Assembly: GCA_031002005.1 (NCBI GenBank)
Contig: JARYHS010008074.1
Coordinates: 271,375,930-271,439,929, forward strand
Direction: 5' to 3'
DNA length: 64,000 nucleotides
Source: Vandiemenella viatica
Taxonomy: Eukaryota > Arthropoda > Insecta > Orthoptera > Morabidae
The notes under the pieces were generated by a model that saw only the letters and a list, made by a program, of their open reading frames with translations, was not told the DNA's origin and searched no databases. Made by a program: the position numbers and the translations under genes. Shown in pieces: positions 1 through 11,159 of this stretch (position 1 is the stretch's first letter; each line of letters starts with the position of its first letter).

Positions 1-2624
1 TAGTGACAGGATTATTTTGATGAGGTTAGAAACTAAGCCCGTCCCAACCACATTAGTACAAGTGTATATGCCAACGTCGCAGGAAGATGACGAAGAAATA
101 GAAAAAATATACGCTGAAATTGAAGAATTAATCCAATATGTGAAAGGGGAGGAAAATCTAATAATCATGGGTGATTGGAATGCAATAGTGGGCGAAGGAA
201 AAGAGGGGAATACTGTAGGAAGTTTTGGTCTAGGAGAAAGAAATGAGCGAGGAAGCAGGTTGCTAGAATTTTGTGAAAGATATAAGCTAGTAGTGGCGAA
301 CACACTGTTTAAGAACCATGCAAGAAGAATATACACCTGGAAACGTCCTGGGGATACAGGCAGATATCAGCTAGATTATATCATGGTCAAACAGAGATTC
401 AGGAATCAAGTTCTAGACTGTAAAGCATACCCAGGAGCAGACATAGACTCGGACCATAATTTGATAGTAATGAAGTGCAGGCTGAAATTCAAGCGAATAA
501 GGAAGCAGCATAAGCAGAACAGACTGGAAGTGAATAAACTGAAACAATCTAGCACAAGAGAAAAATTTGCAGAAATGGTAGACTTAGGTCTAAGAATTAA
601 CTGTGAAAGGAGCTCAACCGAGGACGAATGGAATGCATTAAAGACCGAAATAATGAAAGCTGGCAAAGAAACCTTAGGCTTTAGGGAACAAGCTGCCCGA
701 AAACCTTGGATAACAGAAGAAATTTTGCAGCTGATCGATCAGAGGAGAAGGTACAAAAATGCTCAGGATGAAGCAGGAAAAGAGCAGTACAGGCAATTTA
801 GAAATCAAATAAATAGGAAATGCAAAATAGCAAAAGCAAAATGGCTACAAGAAAAGTGTGAAGAAGTAGAAAAGGAAATGGTTGCAGGTAAAGTAGATGT
901 TGCATATAGAAAGATCAAACAGAATTTTGGAGAAATGAAGAAAAGAGGTATGAACATTAAAGCTGCCGATGGGAAACCTCTTTTAAGGTCAGAAGATAGA
1001 GCTAACAGATGGAAGGAATACATTGAGAAAGTGTATGTTGGGGACGACTTGAGCAATAGTGTATTGGAAAAGGAAGGCGATGTCGACATGGATGACTTAG
1101 GAGATCCTGTTTTGAGGACAGAGTTTAATAAAGCTCTGAATGACTTGAAAGCAAATAAGGCAGTTGGAATTGATGAGATCCCTGCAGAATTTCTTAAATC
1201 TCTAGGAGAGGAAGGAATCGAAAGATTATTCAAGCTGATATCAAAAAGTTATGAAACAGGAGAAATTCCAACTGATTTTAATAAAAATATCATCTTCACA
1301 CTTCCAAAGAAAGCACAAGCTGACAAATGTGAGAATTATCGCACAATTAGTCTCACATCACATGCTTCAAAATTGCTGACCAGAATAATATACAGAAGGA
1401 TGGAAAGGGTAGTAGAAGAGATAGTAGGTGAAGATCAGTTTGGGTTTAGGAAAAATCGCGGTACAAGGGAAGCAATTCTGTCTTTAAGATTAATACTTGA
1501 AGGGCGGATCAAGAAAAACAAAGATACTTTTATGGCATTTGTTGATTTAGAAAAAGCTTTTGATAATGTTAGGTGGGACAAGATGTTCAAAATTCTAAAG
1601 AAGTCAGGTCTAAAGTATCGAGATAGAAGAATCCTCTATAAACTATATAAGAATCAAGTGGCCGTGATAAAAGTAGAGAATCACGAGAGACATGCATCAG
1701 TTAAAAAGGGTGTGAGACAAGGTTGTAGTCTATCCCCGTTAATATTCAACTTGTATATAGAAGAAGCAATGAAGAAAGTCAAAGAAAAATTTCCATGTGC
1801 CATAAGTTTTCAGGGAGAAAAAATCAGTATGCTACGATTTGCTGACGACATTGTCTTATTAGCAGAGAGGGCTGAGGATATTGAGAAATTATTGAATGGC
1901 ATGAACAAAATACTGAAGGAAGATTTTGGACTGAATATAAATCAAAGTAAAACAAAAGTGATGAAATGTAGCAGAAATGACACCAATACTAGCAGATTAA
2001 ATATAAAAATAGGATCTGATGCAATAGGAGAAGTGAGTGAGTTCTGTTACTTGGGAAGCAAAATTACAACCGATGGCCGAAGCAGGAATGATGTTAAAAG
2101 CAGAATAGCACTAGCAAAAATAGCCTTCATGAAAAAGAGAAACCTTTTAGTTTCAAATATTGATCTAGGAATTAGAAAGAACTTCTTAAAACTCTATGTG
2201 TGGAGCACAGCACTTTACGGTAGCGAAACATGGACTTTAGGAATACCGGAAAGAAAGAAACTTGAAGCATTTGAAATGTGGTGCTACAGAAGAATGCTGA
2301 AAATTAGGTGGACAGACAAAGTAAGAAATGAACGAGTTTTAGAAATGATGGGTGAGAAAAGAAGTTTATGGAAGAAGCTAACATGAAGAAGAGACAGGCT
2401 GGTAGGTCATATTTTGAGACATGCTGGATTGGTTAATTTGTTAGTGGAGGGAACAGTTGAAGGTAAGAACTGCAGAGGTAGACAGAGATTAGAATATATG
2501 AAGCAGATAATTGAGGATGTGGATTGTAAGGGGTATGGAGAAATGAAGAGGTTAGCACAGGATAGGAAGGGATGGAGGATTGCATCAAACCAGTCTAAAG
2601 ACTGACGACAGCAAAAAAAAAAAA
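1..2624 (+). mobile_element. APE-type LINE, copy 1 (5' end outside window)
   Basis: A non-LTR retrotransposon enters from the left edge and ends in a run of 12 A (2613-2624) after the CGACAGC at 2606-2612. One frame encodes endonuclease then reverse transcriptase; no RNase H is visible. The C-terminal tail resembles insect RTE/L2-like 'endonuclease-reverse transcriptase' proteins, but I cannot settle the clade. Two decayed relatives lie at 16163-16700 and 28900-29530, both on the minus strand. This copy is much better preserved than either, so it is probably the youngest insertion of the family here. No target-site duplication can be scored because the 5' end is missing. Confidence 0.9.
2..2605 (+). 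pseudogene. LINE ORF2: endonuclease-reverse transcriptase with one late in-frame stop
   Basis: The frame is open from the window edge, so the first ATG at 17 is not the real start and the endonuclease N-terminus is missing. Counting from that ATG, endonuclease motifs are GDWNAIVG (about residue 52) and SDHNL (about 145). RT motifs are NKAVGIDEIPAEFL (about 380), VDLEKAFD (motif A, about 508), GVRQGCSLSP (about 565) and FADDIV (motif C, about 608). All catalytic Asp residues are present. A TGA at 2384-2386 stops the frame after residue 789, but the same frame continues to a TGA at 2603-2605. That extension holds the conserved tail motifs GHILRH and GWRIASNQ. The stop could derive from CGA or TGG. 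It removes about 72 residues downstream of the RT, so a truncated but catalytically complete product is conceivable. Confidence 0.9.
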
Positions 2625-3463
2625 GGTGTAAATATTATCTTGTGTAAATTTCAGCGTGCCTCAAATACATTTTTCGAAAATTAAAAAATACAATTTTGAA
2701 ACGGCCTGGCAATATTTTAGGCCCGAACAAATAATCTGGCTTATTTATTTTTATTTTCTTTTACATACCAAATTTGAAGATATTAAAATTTCAAAATGCC
2801 TCAAGGACATTTTTTGTAAATAAAAATTTGCAAGTTTAAAAAATTCAGAGGTGGACTATGCCCCAATTCCCTTCAGCCAGGTCTTCGATTTTGTATTCAG
2901 AAATTACAAAGGAAGTGTTATACAAATTTTGATGGTGTATCAAATACCTACCCTAAATTTTCCACAGCTCTCGGACTATTTCTTCTTGGCAACGGCACTC
3001 ATGACAAACAATTGAAACTAAGTGAATGAAAACAATACAACTGAGTGATATGCGATTCACTCGCGCACGGTTTTTCCCCTTCCACTCCCCTACGTATGTT
3101 ACCGTGCCAACGAGAGGACTTGCGATTAATTACTACGCAGAACCTACTACCGCACAAGTACCTACGTTGCTCTTAAAGTAATAAAAATTTAAACGAATAA
3201 TAAATTGATTTCCGTAAATATATTATACCAAACAATTTTTATACGTTAGAGGTCCATCCTTCGGAGACGATCGGAAATCCCCACCAGAACTCAAAGGGAC
3301 GATTATCCGGACGCCGCTCTGGTAGCTTACGCCCCGGGCGATCGCCCCCTACGCCCTTATGAGAATACGTCCCTGTTCCGAACTGTTGACTATTGTTGAC
3401 ACCGGTTCAATTGTCGTTATTGGAATACCTATAATTTTCCTTTTATCTTTTGTGCGTTTTTCC
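2625..3463. other. Spacer without recognisable gene
   Basis: AT-rich DNA with several short A/T runs. Stop codons occur in all frames. I recognise no coding remnant and no repeat ends. Confidence 0.6.
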
Positions 3464-4492
3464 GGTGTCGCGAAAACTGCGCCCAGTGAAATTTGCGGCC
3501 AGTGAAATCTGCGGCCAGAATTCTCAACAATTCTGTAGCGGTATGTTTATTATAGAATAGGATCAAACTGGTTGTATTGTTAAAAGCCGCCCCGCCGGCG
3601 GATTGCTACGTTTGTAGCCAATGTTTCTAAACAGCAGGTTGACACTACAGATGTTTTATAGTTTATAACTGTTATAAAATACAAGTTTTATTCTTGCTTA
3701 AAAGACGTAGAAAAGAATAGTAATAACGAGGCAGATACTTACAGAATCGTAGTAGATTTCATGCAAAATCTCCCTTTGCCTCACATTACTAGTGCAGGAG
3801 GCCTTGCATTCGGGAGGACGGTGGTTCGAATCCCTGTCCGGGCATCCAGATTTGGGTTTTCCATGGTTTCCCAAATCACTCCAGGCAAATTCCGGGATGC
3901 TTCCTTCAAAAGGCCATGGCCGAATTCCTTACCATTCCTTGCCCCCCATCCTTTTCCGTCTCTAAAGACCTCGCTGTTAGAGAAACGTTAAGCAGATAAG
4001 AAACTAGTGTAGGAAAAAATATTCTACCATCAGCAGTTGTGGGTTAACGTCATCCACATCAAATTTCCCCACAGACGACACGATAATGGAGTGACATCGC
4101 TCCATTTGGACGGATCACTCCGATCTAGTTAGTACCGCACTGGATTTTCCGAACAGTGTTGAAGATCAGCAAAAAATTCAGCTTTCAGTAACGAGTGCGA
4201 AAAAAGTCTAAGAAAGAATACTTAACCTGTGAAACATTTGCGTGTCTATCCAAAAAAAAAAAAAAAAAAAAAAGAAATTAACTTGGCTGTTTCGGACGTG
4301 TAACGTAAAATGATTTGTTCACGTAGTAAAACTTCCAGTCCACGATTTAGTGAGACCAGGTCGGGTCGTCTAAAGGGGCGTTTAGAGTGATTAGTACGGC
4401 GCGGCATGACACAAAGAGAAGAGGTATTGGCCGCAGATTTCGCAGATTTTAGGTTGGCCGCAAATTTCACTGGTCGCAGTTTTCACATATCC
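3464..4492. mobile_element. MULE-like nonautonomous DNA transposon
   Basis: The interval is flanked by a perfect 9-bp direct repeat CGTTTTTCC (3455-3463 and 4493-4501), the duplication length typical of Mutator-like elements. The ends are long imperfect inverted repeats. The left end reads GGTGTCGCGAAAACTG, then CCAGTGAAATTTGCGGCCAG; the complement of the right end reads GGATATGTGAAAACTG, then CCAGTGAAATTTGCGGCCAA. The unit GCGGCCAGTGAAATCT recurs near the ends. No transposase is seen. A SINE (3800-4002) sits inside. The superfamily is inferred from TSD length and TIR style only. Confidence 0.7.
3800..4002 (+). mobile_element. tRNA-derived SINE, 5'-truncated head
   Basis: A pol III B-box GGTTCGAATCC lies at 3823-3833. 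It is followed by a body (TTTGGGTTTTCC, CAAATCACTCCAGGC, GGCCATGGCCG, GACCTCGCTGT) that I recognise from abundant orthopteran SINEs. No A-box is present, so the tRNA head is truncated. Flanking imperfect direct repeats ACTAGTGCAGGA (788-799 of the 3-kb block, i.e. 3788-3799) and ACTAGTGTAGGA (4003-4014) look like the target duplication. It lies inside the MULE-like element and is therefore younger than it. Confidence 0.75.
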
Positions 4493-5212
4493 CGTTTTTC
4501 CAGGGTTTGAGAAAAAAATAAAAATCTGTTTCTCCTGCTGGGACTAATTTTTACCACACAATCCGTCACGCGTCGACATGTAAGACATTTACTGCTGTTT
4601 TATAATTAGGTTAAATTAATACTTGCGAGAATGTGTTCTCTCAAAAGACACAATTCTAAAAGCAGGTAAACTACTTTTCAAAAGGTGAGATGGGAGGCTT
4701 TCACGGCGTATCGATGAAGACTACTTTTCAAAAGTTAGTTGTCACTGTAGGTCGCCGGGTAGCGTACCAAATAAGCCCGACACAAAAGGTTGATAAATAA
4801 TCTTAAAAAAATACGAGATCATAAACATAAGTCCACCACACGTTTATTGCAATAACTCAAAACATCGAACCGGTTGGTCACAACCACATTTTGAACAATA
4901 AGGCTAATCGAAACTTCGTTAACTACCGTATAGATTGCAAGATTCTTCAGTTAAAAGGAAATTAATAATTAAGTCGGCTTTGCACCAAATTACTTTCAGT
5001 GTCACAATTAATGTTCTTCTGTCTTCCTGGACTTTTTAAGCTTTATATAACACACGCACTTTCCCAGCTAAACGCAATTACTATTACTATTACTCCGCGA
5101 TTCACTAAAAGTGTGTGGCGGAGGGTGCATTGCACCTATCCGGGAAGGTTTGGAAGGGATATGGAATTAGTCTTCTTCATAACGCATAATCGGCCGCACT
5201 ATTCCTATAGGG
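4493..5212. other. Spacer without recognisable gene
   Basis: AT-rich. The 15-base string ACTACTTTTCAAAAG occurs at about 4669 and 4728. A GTGTGGCGGAGGGTGCATTG segment near 5112 resembles a common arthropod repeat, but I cannot define its ends. Confidence 0.4.
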
Positions 5213-5321
5213 CAGCGGTCGGCAACCTTTTAGCAGGCAAGGGCCACAAGGTGGCAAAACAAAGTAAAGGCGGGGCCGCACACATTCAGTAAAAATGCGA
5301 AAACTCAGTTTTCAAATTTTA

Positions 5322-6000
5322 TTAACACAAATGAGGAGACAAATGAAGAAAAGTTACAAAATTGATCTTACATACCAAATTCAGAGTGACGTTTGAAGTT
5401 GCATTTGACTGGCCAGCTTTCATGTTAGAAGTTGAAATATGTAATATATCTCTCAAATGCTCCTCTACGAGACGAGAAGCGTATTTACTTTGACGATTGA
5501 AAACGTTTGCTCGCATAAGTAAGTGCTTCCAAAAACTGAAATAAACTGCTGAGAAAACTTTTTCAATTCGACAAAATCAGACGGCAAGCTACCATAAAAT
5601 TTGACCAAATCATTCATCTCGTAAAAGGTGTTTTTTCGACTCTCATTGGGTTGAAGTTCAATCACATTCATTTGTAAATTACTGGGTACATCCTCAACAT
5701 CGCATGAAAAAGGGTTAGCAAAAATCTTCAGTTTGTTCGAAATCTTCTCAAAATTATCAAATCTTACACTGAATTGACCTTGTGACTCCATTAAAATGTC
5801 TTTCATTTCCTCACTATCCCAATTAAAATCAATGCCATCTTCCTCGACAGCCTTTAGACAGTTCGGGAAGTGATATAATTTTTTTTCATCAATATGTTTT
5901 ATGTAGAGCAGGGCGCCTTTACGTCTGTATGCATATCAGATATTAGTTTGTTTTTTCCTTGAAGTTTGACATTCAGCGCATTAAATCTGTCAAAAATACA
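5322..6000 (-). pseudogene. hAT transposase remnant, GTF2IRD2/ZBED5-like
   Basis: On the minus strand the decayed frame holds FDRFNALNVKLQGKNKL near 5945-6000, the LN.LN..LQG motif of GTF2IRD2/ZBED5-like hAT transposases. Between 5465 and 5806 are LKKFSQQF and STYLCEQTFSIVKVN, the hAT C-terminal dimerisation region, followed by EEHLRDILHISTSN near 5420-5470. Stops and frameshifts separate the blocks, including one at about 5465-5516. The catalytic N-terminal half is not recognisable. It is dead, and belongs to the outer hAT. Confidence 0.75.
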
Positions 6001-6047
6001 AGATCTATTAACCATTGAGGGTTTGTTAGCCAAGTAGCTTTCCTTTC

Positions 6048-6200
6048 ATATCATTTTTCACGGTTAAAATGAGGAACAGAACTCACAACAGCATGTGAAT
6101 ATTTATTTCCCCCAGTTAATTATCTCTGTATGTAATTTACAATCGTCTGACAAGAGAAAACAGTACAAAATGTCTTCTGGAATCAAAAGGGAAAAAAGCG
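6048..6200 (+). repeat. 150-bp block shared with 38089-38240
   Basis: The block from TTTCCTTTC to GTCTTCTGGAATCAAAA matches 38089-38240 at close to 90% identity by eye. Here it sits in the outer hAT; the partner sits inside a Harbinger-like MITE. Neither side has visible ends of its own. Confidence 0.8.
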
Positions 6201-6414
6201 AGAGAAGATTATTGTAAAGCTGACCTATTGTTTCAATCATAGGAGAGAGAGAGGAGGAATAGTTGCAGCTCGCACTTGTCCTGCTCTGTTCGCGTAGTTC
6301 ATTCGCTGCGCTGTTAAATCGCTTTCACTCTTTTATGCATTTATATTTTATAATATGGACTTTCGATATGACTTTTATAAGATGGACACGGGCCGCAAAT
6401 AGAGAGGTCACGGG

Positions 6415-7527
6415 TAGTGATGTTCCGATACCATCAAAGTATCGATACCCACCTAAGTGAGTAATACTCAAATTGTCTTACGATACTTACTCATATGAGT
6501 ACTGCAAAAGTATCGATACTTACTCATATCGATAGTTTTTTTTAAAATTAATGTCGAAATATCAAAATACATGTGACATGTTGCTAAATTATTTATTTTA
6601 TTTGCCTAGTGTAATAAAATCAAATAACACTCAGTAAACATTTTTATTTATTTATTAAAATTATAATAAACCTCACATTTAAGCAAACTTTGAAAGTTTT
6701 GCCTTATCTTTAAATATTTATTGAATAAAGTTTTTACACTTTTAAACAACAAATGTCCGCTTTTGGGAGGTTTCCCAAAAAAGCAATTGTTCCAAAATAT
6801 TTTTGGGACAGCTTGTTTCTTTTGTTTGTCATTGTTTCACCCGCAATAGAAAACAAACATTCACTCAATACTGACGTTGCTTCAATAATAAGATACTGTT
6901 GTGCGTATTTATGCAGACAAGGAAACATAAGTTTCATTTCTTCCCATTCTGTAAATGGAATGCTTTTTAGAGACATTGCAATGCTTGACAAATAGAGAGA
7001 GACTTTGTTACTGCGGTGCGTTTTCTTTTTCTTTGTGATGTTTCCAGAAGTGATATTCCTGTGAAACGCTAGCTTAACCATCTTCTTCTTCCAATTCACA
7101 TGGGCTTCTTAGTTGCTTAAGAACCATATCTTTTAGTTTTCGTGTGGGTCTGCGCGGAAGCGACCATTGGCCAGGTATAGCGAAATGAGCGCCAAGTAGG
7201 CCTACAATTTTATTACAATGAAATAGGGACCTAAAACAAACTCTTTGAGGTTAGATTGCCTATTCTAAGACTGATTTTGTTTCATCTTCAATGCTACCAA
7301 CTTGACGTCAGCTGGAAATTAATTTCGCAGGCGTGACTGAGTGGCGCAGCAGGGATGATGATTTAGAATTAACACCGGGTGCGTTTAGATACTATCGATT
7401 CGATACAAGTACTTTTCTTCCGATACCGAGTAAGTATCGAATGAATTAATCCGAATACGAAAAGTACTCGGTATCGAAACAAAGTATCGAGTACTTACTC
7501 GTATTTACTTGTATCGGAACATCACTA
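6415..7527 (-). mobile_element. hAT transposon nested in the outer hAT
   Basis: Perfect 17-bp inverted ends TAGTGATGTTCCGATAC (from 6415) and GTATCGGAACATCACTA (to 7527) are flanked by a perfect 8-bp duplication GTCACGGG (6407-6414 and 7528-7535). Subterminal AGTATCGA / TACTTACTC motifs are repeated at both ends, as is usual for transposase binding sites in hATs. A hATC remnant lies inside. Confidence 0.92.
6734..7099 (-). pseudogene. hAT C-terminal dimerisation domain remnant, ZBED-like
   Basis: A 121-codon minus-strand frame carries the hATC signature: FPCLHKYAQQYLIIEATS, then SECLFSIAGETMTNKRNKLS. This is the conserved end of ZBED1/ZBED4-like transposases. The upstream catalytic part is absent, and the lysine-rich first 40 codons do not look native. 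The element is an internally deleted copy. Confidence 0.8.
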
Positions 7528-7566
7528 GTCACGGGCCGCATGCGGCCCGCGCGTTGCCGACCGCTG

Positions 7567-7929
7567 CGTATAGGGTCTCACACTACGCGACGCGAGCCGT
7601 CTGCTGCCATGGTAAAGTCACGACCAGAGACAATATAACTCACGACTAACTTGAGACAATGTATTCTTCCACTTACCCAGGTACTATTTGCTGGTCGGCA
7701 GTGGCGGATCTAGGATTTTTCCGAACCGGGGCAAAAACTTCACACTGGCGCCGCCCCCCCCCCCCCTCCCTAAAGAAAATACCACACCCAGTTGGGTACA
7801 ATTAAACTAACATGATAAAAAAGACATAATAGAAAATGAGTTCTTTTATTTCTTGCATTGCAGGTACGTCCAGTCTAAGTGATCCCTCAAATTCTCCGTT
7901 TAAAATCGGGTGGACCTAATCCCAGAGTT
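7567..7929. other. Spacer with one possible orphan transposon end
   Basis: CAGTGGCGGATCTAGG begins at 7699 and looks like a DNA-transposon end, but I find no partner. A C-rich homopolymer lies at about 7754-7766. Decay of the LTR element's protease frame begins near 7950. Confidence 0.35.
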
Positions 7930-7949
7930 CCACAATTACTCTTAGACAA

Positions 7950-8188
7950 CTAGATTACTTCTGTACCTGTATCGACTAATAAATCCCACTGTCTTCCACT
8001 TATGCTGACACTTACAACTATATTTTCCACTTGAGGATTTTCTCTAGGAAATACAACAGGTACCCTTTGTACTGGGAGTGCGACATCGCGGCTGTTCATC
8101 CCTGCCTCGTTTAAATTCTTTTGTTCAACCCTTGCTCCACGCCACAACTTATTGCCTCTACCACGATAATTACCCTGAAATCTTGGCT
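7950..8188 (-). pseudogene. Retrotransposon nucleocapsid tail and aspartic protease start
   Basis: On the minus strand a basic RGRGNK-type stretch runs into a frame ending LLVDTGTEVI, with the DTG active-site triad of a retropepsin. It continues the gag frame from 14505 once the hAT and one duplication copy are disregarded. The C-terminal half of the protease, including any flap, is lost to a stop at 7950. Confidence 0.75.
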
Positions 8189-8739
8189 CTCTTGAACAGG
8201 GGCGGCCCTAGGGCGGTGCGAGCGGTGCGACCGCACCGGGCGCCGTCGTATGGGGGGGCGCCGAAACTGCAGTGACAGATCGTCTACTCAAAAAATAAAT
8301 TCTATAATACCCCAATTTGCATATTATTTTAACGCACTAATCATCCAGAAGAGTTTATAAACGCAAGAGCTTCAGCTTAGTGCTCTGTCGTATGTCATCA
8401 TAGAATAGAGCCAACTGGAGTTGCGAGTCGAGTAAGCTCGACTTATTCGAATCAAGAAAATCACAACTCGTCCTATAATTGGCACTCTCTGGGTCCGCGT
8501 CTCCCGCACCTGTTTCCTGTCTTTTGGGCTGTAGTCTTGAGTTCATGGAGCGAGATTCCATCTAGTTATCTATTTATACCACTTCTAGACTTTAGGTGAT
8601 TGCAATTAACGTTGGTATCGTAAATATTTATAAAGCATAATGCTTTTACAGACAAAACATGTGCTGTATACAAAAACAAAACAAAAATAAAAAAATAAAA
8701 ATTAGATTGTTTTTAAAATTGCTTGCAAAATTTTTTGCA

Positions 8740-10227
8740 TTTGAGAAGCCATCTGAATCGTCGTCACCAGAACTAGTTCAAAACGCGGCGGAAGAAAACT
8801 TGTTTAATAGTTCTGCCCTGTAAGAACCCAGAATGAGGGTCGAAACATTGACTACAAGGAACATGACGCGCCACCACGCGGACAACCAAGAATCAACTGA
8901 CTCTGGCCGCGGAAGCCTACAATTATGTTCGTTTGATAGAAGTTCTTCAGGCGAGGCTTACGATAATAAAAAGCAGCATGTACGAGAAGATTTGGCTATG
9001 GCTGGAATGTTGTCTGCAGTTCAAAATATTACAGAATGAGGTATACCAGACATACCATCACCGTCGCATTTTCAAAGTATAAATTATGATGATATTTTAA
9101 AATGGTCGCTCATTGACTCTGCAGCCAGAGATGAAATAATTATTCTAGCAGCAAAAAAATAAAAAAAAATATTCTGTATGTCATTTTTCAAATATGCGTT
9201 TTCAAAGAGTAATGTCAAATAGAGAAATATAAAAAAGATAGCTTGCTTACTCTCAATATTCAGATAAAGTATATTGTTTTTACTGAAGTTTATTCACAGA
9301 AGGTCTCATTCTTAGTAGGGAAAAGAAGGATTTGATGACTGGAGCTACTTATCAGAGAGTCTCAAAACTCACGAATCTTCCTCAAATCACCAATACACCA
9401 TAATCAATTGGATAGAAGTGTTGATCAAATTAAACAATTTTAGTGTCATAGACAAGCATTTGTAAATACAGATTGAAGACGAAACATCAAGGAAAGGATG
9501 ATGTACAAAGTATTCTTTTTAACATGCAGTAAATTCTTGTTCAGAGGGAGCTTTGGATCTAAAACACTAAATACTTCTAATAATTGTAACTTCCTGGTAT
9601 ATTGCAACTGCTAGGAAAATATGAACCTGTAATGACGGAGCATCTCCGGCGTGTTGCTAATAGGGAGACAAATGTCGGATATGTATTCAAAACGAATGAA
9701 ATGTGTAATAAAATACTTTTCCATCACACCTGAATTTAACTCCTGATGTCATTGCTTTCGTTGACACTAATGAAGAAAAAGTCCAAGTGCGTGGATGTTT
9801 CGTTGTTAACAAGCCGGCAGTGACTCTTAGGGGCCTGGAAACCGGACTCACTGGCCTGTTTATCGATGATACTTTTCAACAAGTTCTATTTGGATATCAA
9901 CGATTGTGAGGCCAAAGTTATGACAATGGATTTAATATAATAGGAAGAAACAAAGGTGACCAAAGCAGAATTCTGAACCTAGATCTTCGAGCATTTTTTA
10001 ATCCCTGTAAGCTGTCATTAAAATTTGGTAATAGCAAGTGCTGCCAAAACATCAGTTAAATCAGTTCACTAGTCCGGATTTCTTTAAAAAATAATTTTGT
10101 TCTATTCTTCCGATCAACAAAGCTATGGGAAGTGGTATATTCAAGCACTTAGACGGACTATCACCAAAAAAATTTCGAAACTGTTTTGAACAATAGAGTT
10201 TTTAACCTCACCGCAGTTCGTTATCAC
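8740..10227 (+). pseudogene. hAT transposase, N-terminal/central part (ZMYM1/TTF-type, DUF4371-like)
   Basis: Plus-strand decayed blocks appear in the canonical order for ZMYM1-like hAT proteins. DDWSYLSESLKTHESS lies near 9336, then IDKHLQIQIEDETS near 9450. A GKYEPVMTEHLRRVANRET block follows near 9615. Further on are GLETGLTGLFIDDTF, GQSYDNGFNI (near 9910-9940), GRNKGDQSRILNLDLRAFF near 9960, and finally NRVFNLTAVRYH up to the MITE junction. Frames change repeatedly and stops are frequent. The C-terminal third is not downstream on this strand. Confidence 0.8.
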
Positions 10228-10921
10228 CATGGAGGAAGGAATATATGGAGGAGAAGTGACGTTAAATCGGTGAAGCAGGCTCTAAACTCTCCCGCATGGC
10301 GGCAGCAGCGGTATTGCGCTTCCAAACATTGCGATGTTCCCAGTATATCGCCGAAAACTAAGCAAGATATAGAAAAATTTTTATTCTTTATTTTCGATTT
10401 GTCTCGTCGTGTTACATAAGACTCGATCATTAAATTTGACTTTTGCGAAATTTTTCTTCTCCATTTCAACTCAAGAAACCTCACTTTTTGATACAGTATA
10501 TCTCTAGAACTAGGTGAGATATCGAAAATTTTTATTCTTTATTTTTCATTTGTCTCGTCTTTTTAAATAAGAATCCATCATCACAAATTTGACTTTAACC
10601 AATTTTTTTCTTCTGAATTTCAACCAAAAACCATTTCACATTTGGGACAGAATATCTCGAAAAACTAAGCAGAATATCAAAAAAAATTAATTTTTTATTT
10701 GTCATATCGAGTTACATAATAATCCATCACCAGATATCGGCGTTACCTTTATCCTAGAGTCCCCTGAGGTTTTTGTACTTATTCCCCATGTCTGTATGGA
10801 AGCGGCCATGCCCCCTCCACTCCCACCATGCCCCCCCCCCACTCCTCCTCCCGCCCTGCTTCACTTCAATGCGTGGTGAAGGTCTCCTTGCGTCGTCTCC
10901 ATATATTTCCTTCCTCCAGTG
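10228..10921. mobile_element. hAT-type MITE nested in the ZMYM1-like hAT
   Basis: Ends are CATGGAGGAAGGAATATATG (left) and, as complement of the right, CACTGGAGGAAGGAAATATA. The flanking 8-bp duplication GTTATCAC is perfect (10220-10227 and 10922-10929). The insertion interrupts the host transposase frame right after the block ending TAVRYH. No coding potential; a ~154-bp tandem array fills its centre. Confidence 0.88.
10341..10740. repeat. ~154-bp tandem array inside the MITE (about 2.6 units)
   Basis: Unit starts at 10341, 10494 and 10648 each read CAG.ATATC followed by a TTTTTATTCTTTATTTTC.ATTTGTC block and AATTTGACTTT. The period is 153-154 bp; the third unit is partial. Identity looks like roughly 75-80%. 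Confidence 0.8.
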
Positions 10922-11159
10922 GTTATCACCAGCGGCGATGTTAGCCATTACAAGATTCGGGGCGGCAGATCTTTGCGAGGCCCTTGTGCTTTGTGCAAAG
11001 TATGAGAATCAAAAGAACGTATTTCTGATGATCGACGAGAAATGCAAAAGTCATAAATAAATACATTTTGTGTTTGAAAATATTGTATTAGAGAGTTATT
11101 AAAAGTTATCAAACATAAAGACGACAAATTATTGATGATAAACTAAGGTATATTAAAAG

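Larger units (their letters stand above)
5213..7566 (-). mobile_element. hAT transposon (outer) with decayed transposase
   Basis: The inverted ends are CAGCGGTCGGCAAC (5213-5226) and its complement GTTGCCGACCGCTG (7553-7566). Flanks CTATAGGG (5205-5212) and GTATAGGG (7568-7575, one base beyond the end) are a slightly eroded 8-bp duplication. A minus-strand transposase remnant lies near the left end. A second hAT (6415-7527) has inserted into the right part. Confidence 0.8.

Noticed and set aside
3800..3845. tRNA gene
   Set aside because: Only a B-box is present; there is no A-box or acceptor pairing, and the body matches a SINE.
10773..11060. 95-codon frame as a gene
   Set aside because: It spans the right TIR of the nested MITE; Pro/His-rich translation of a C-rich tract.
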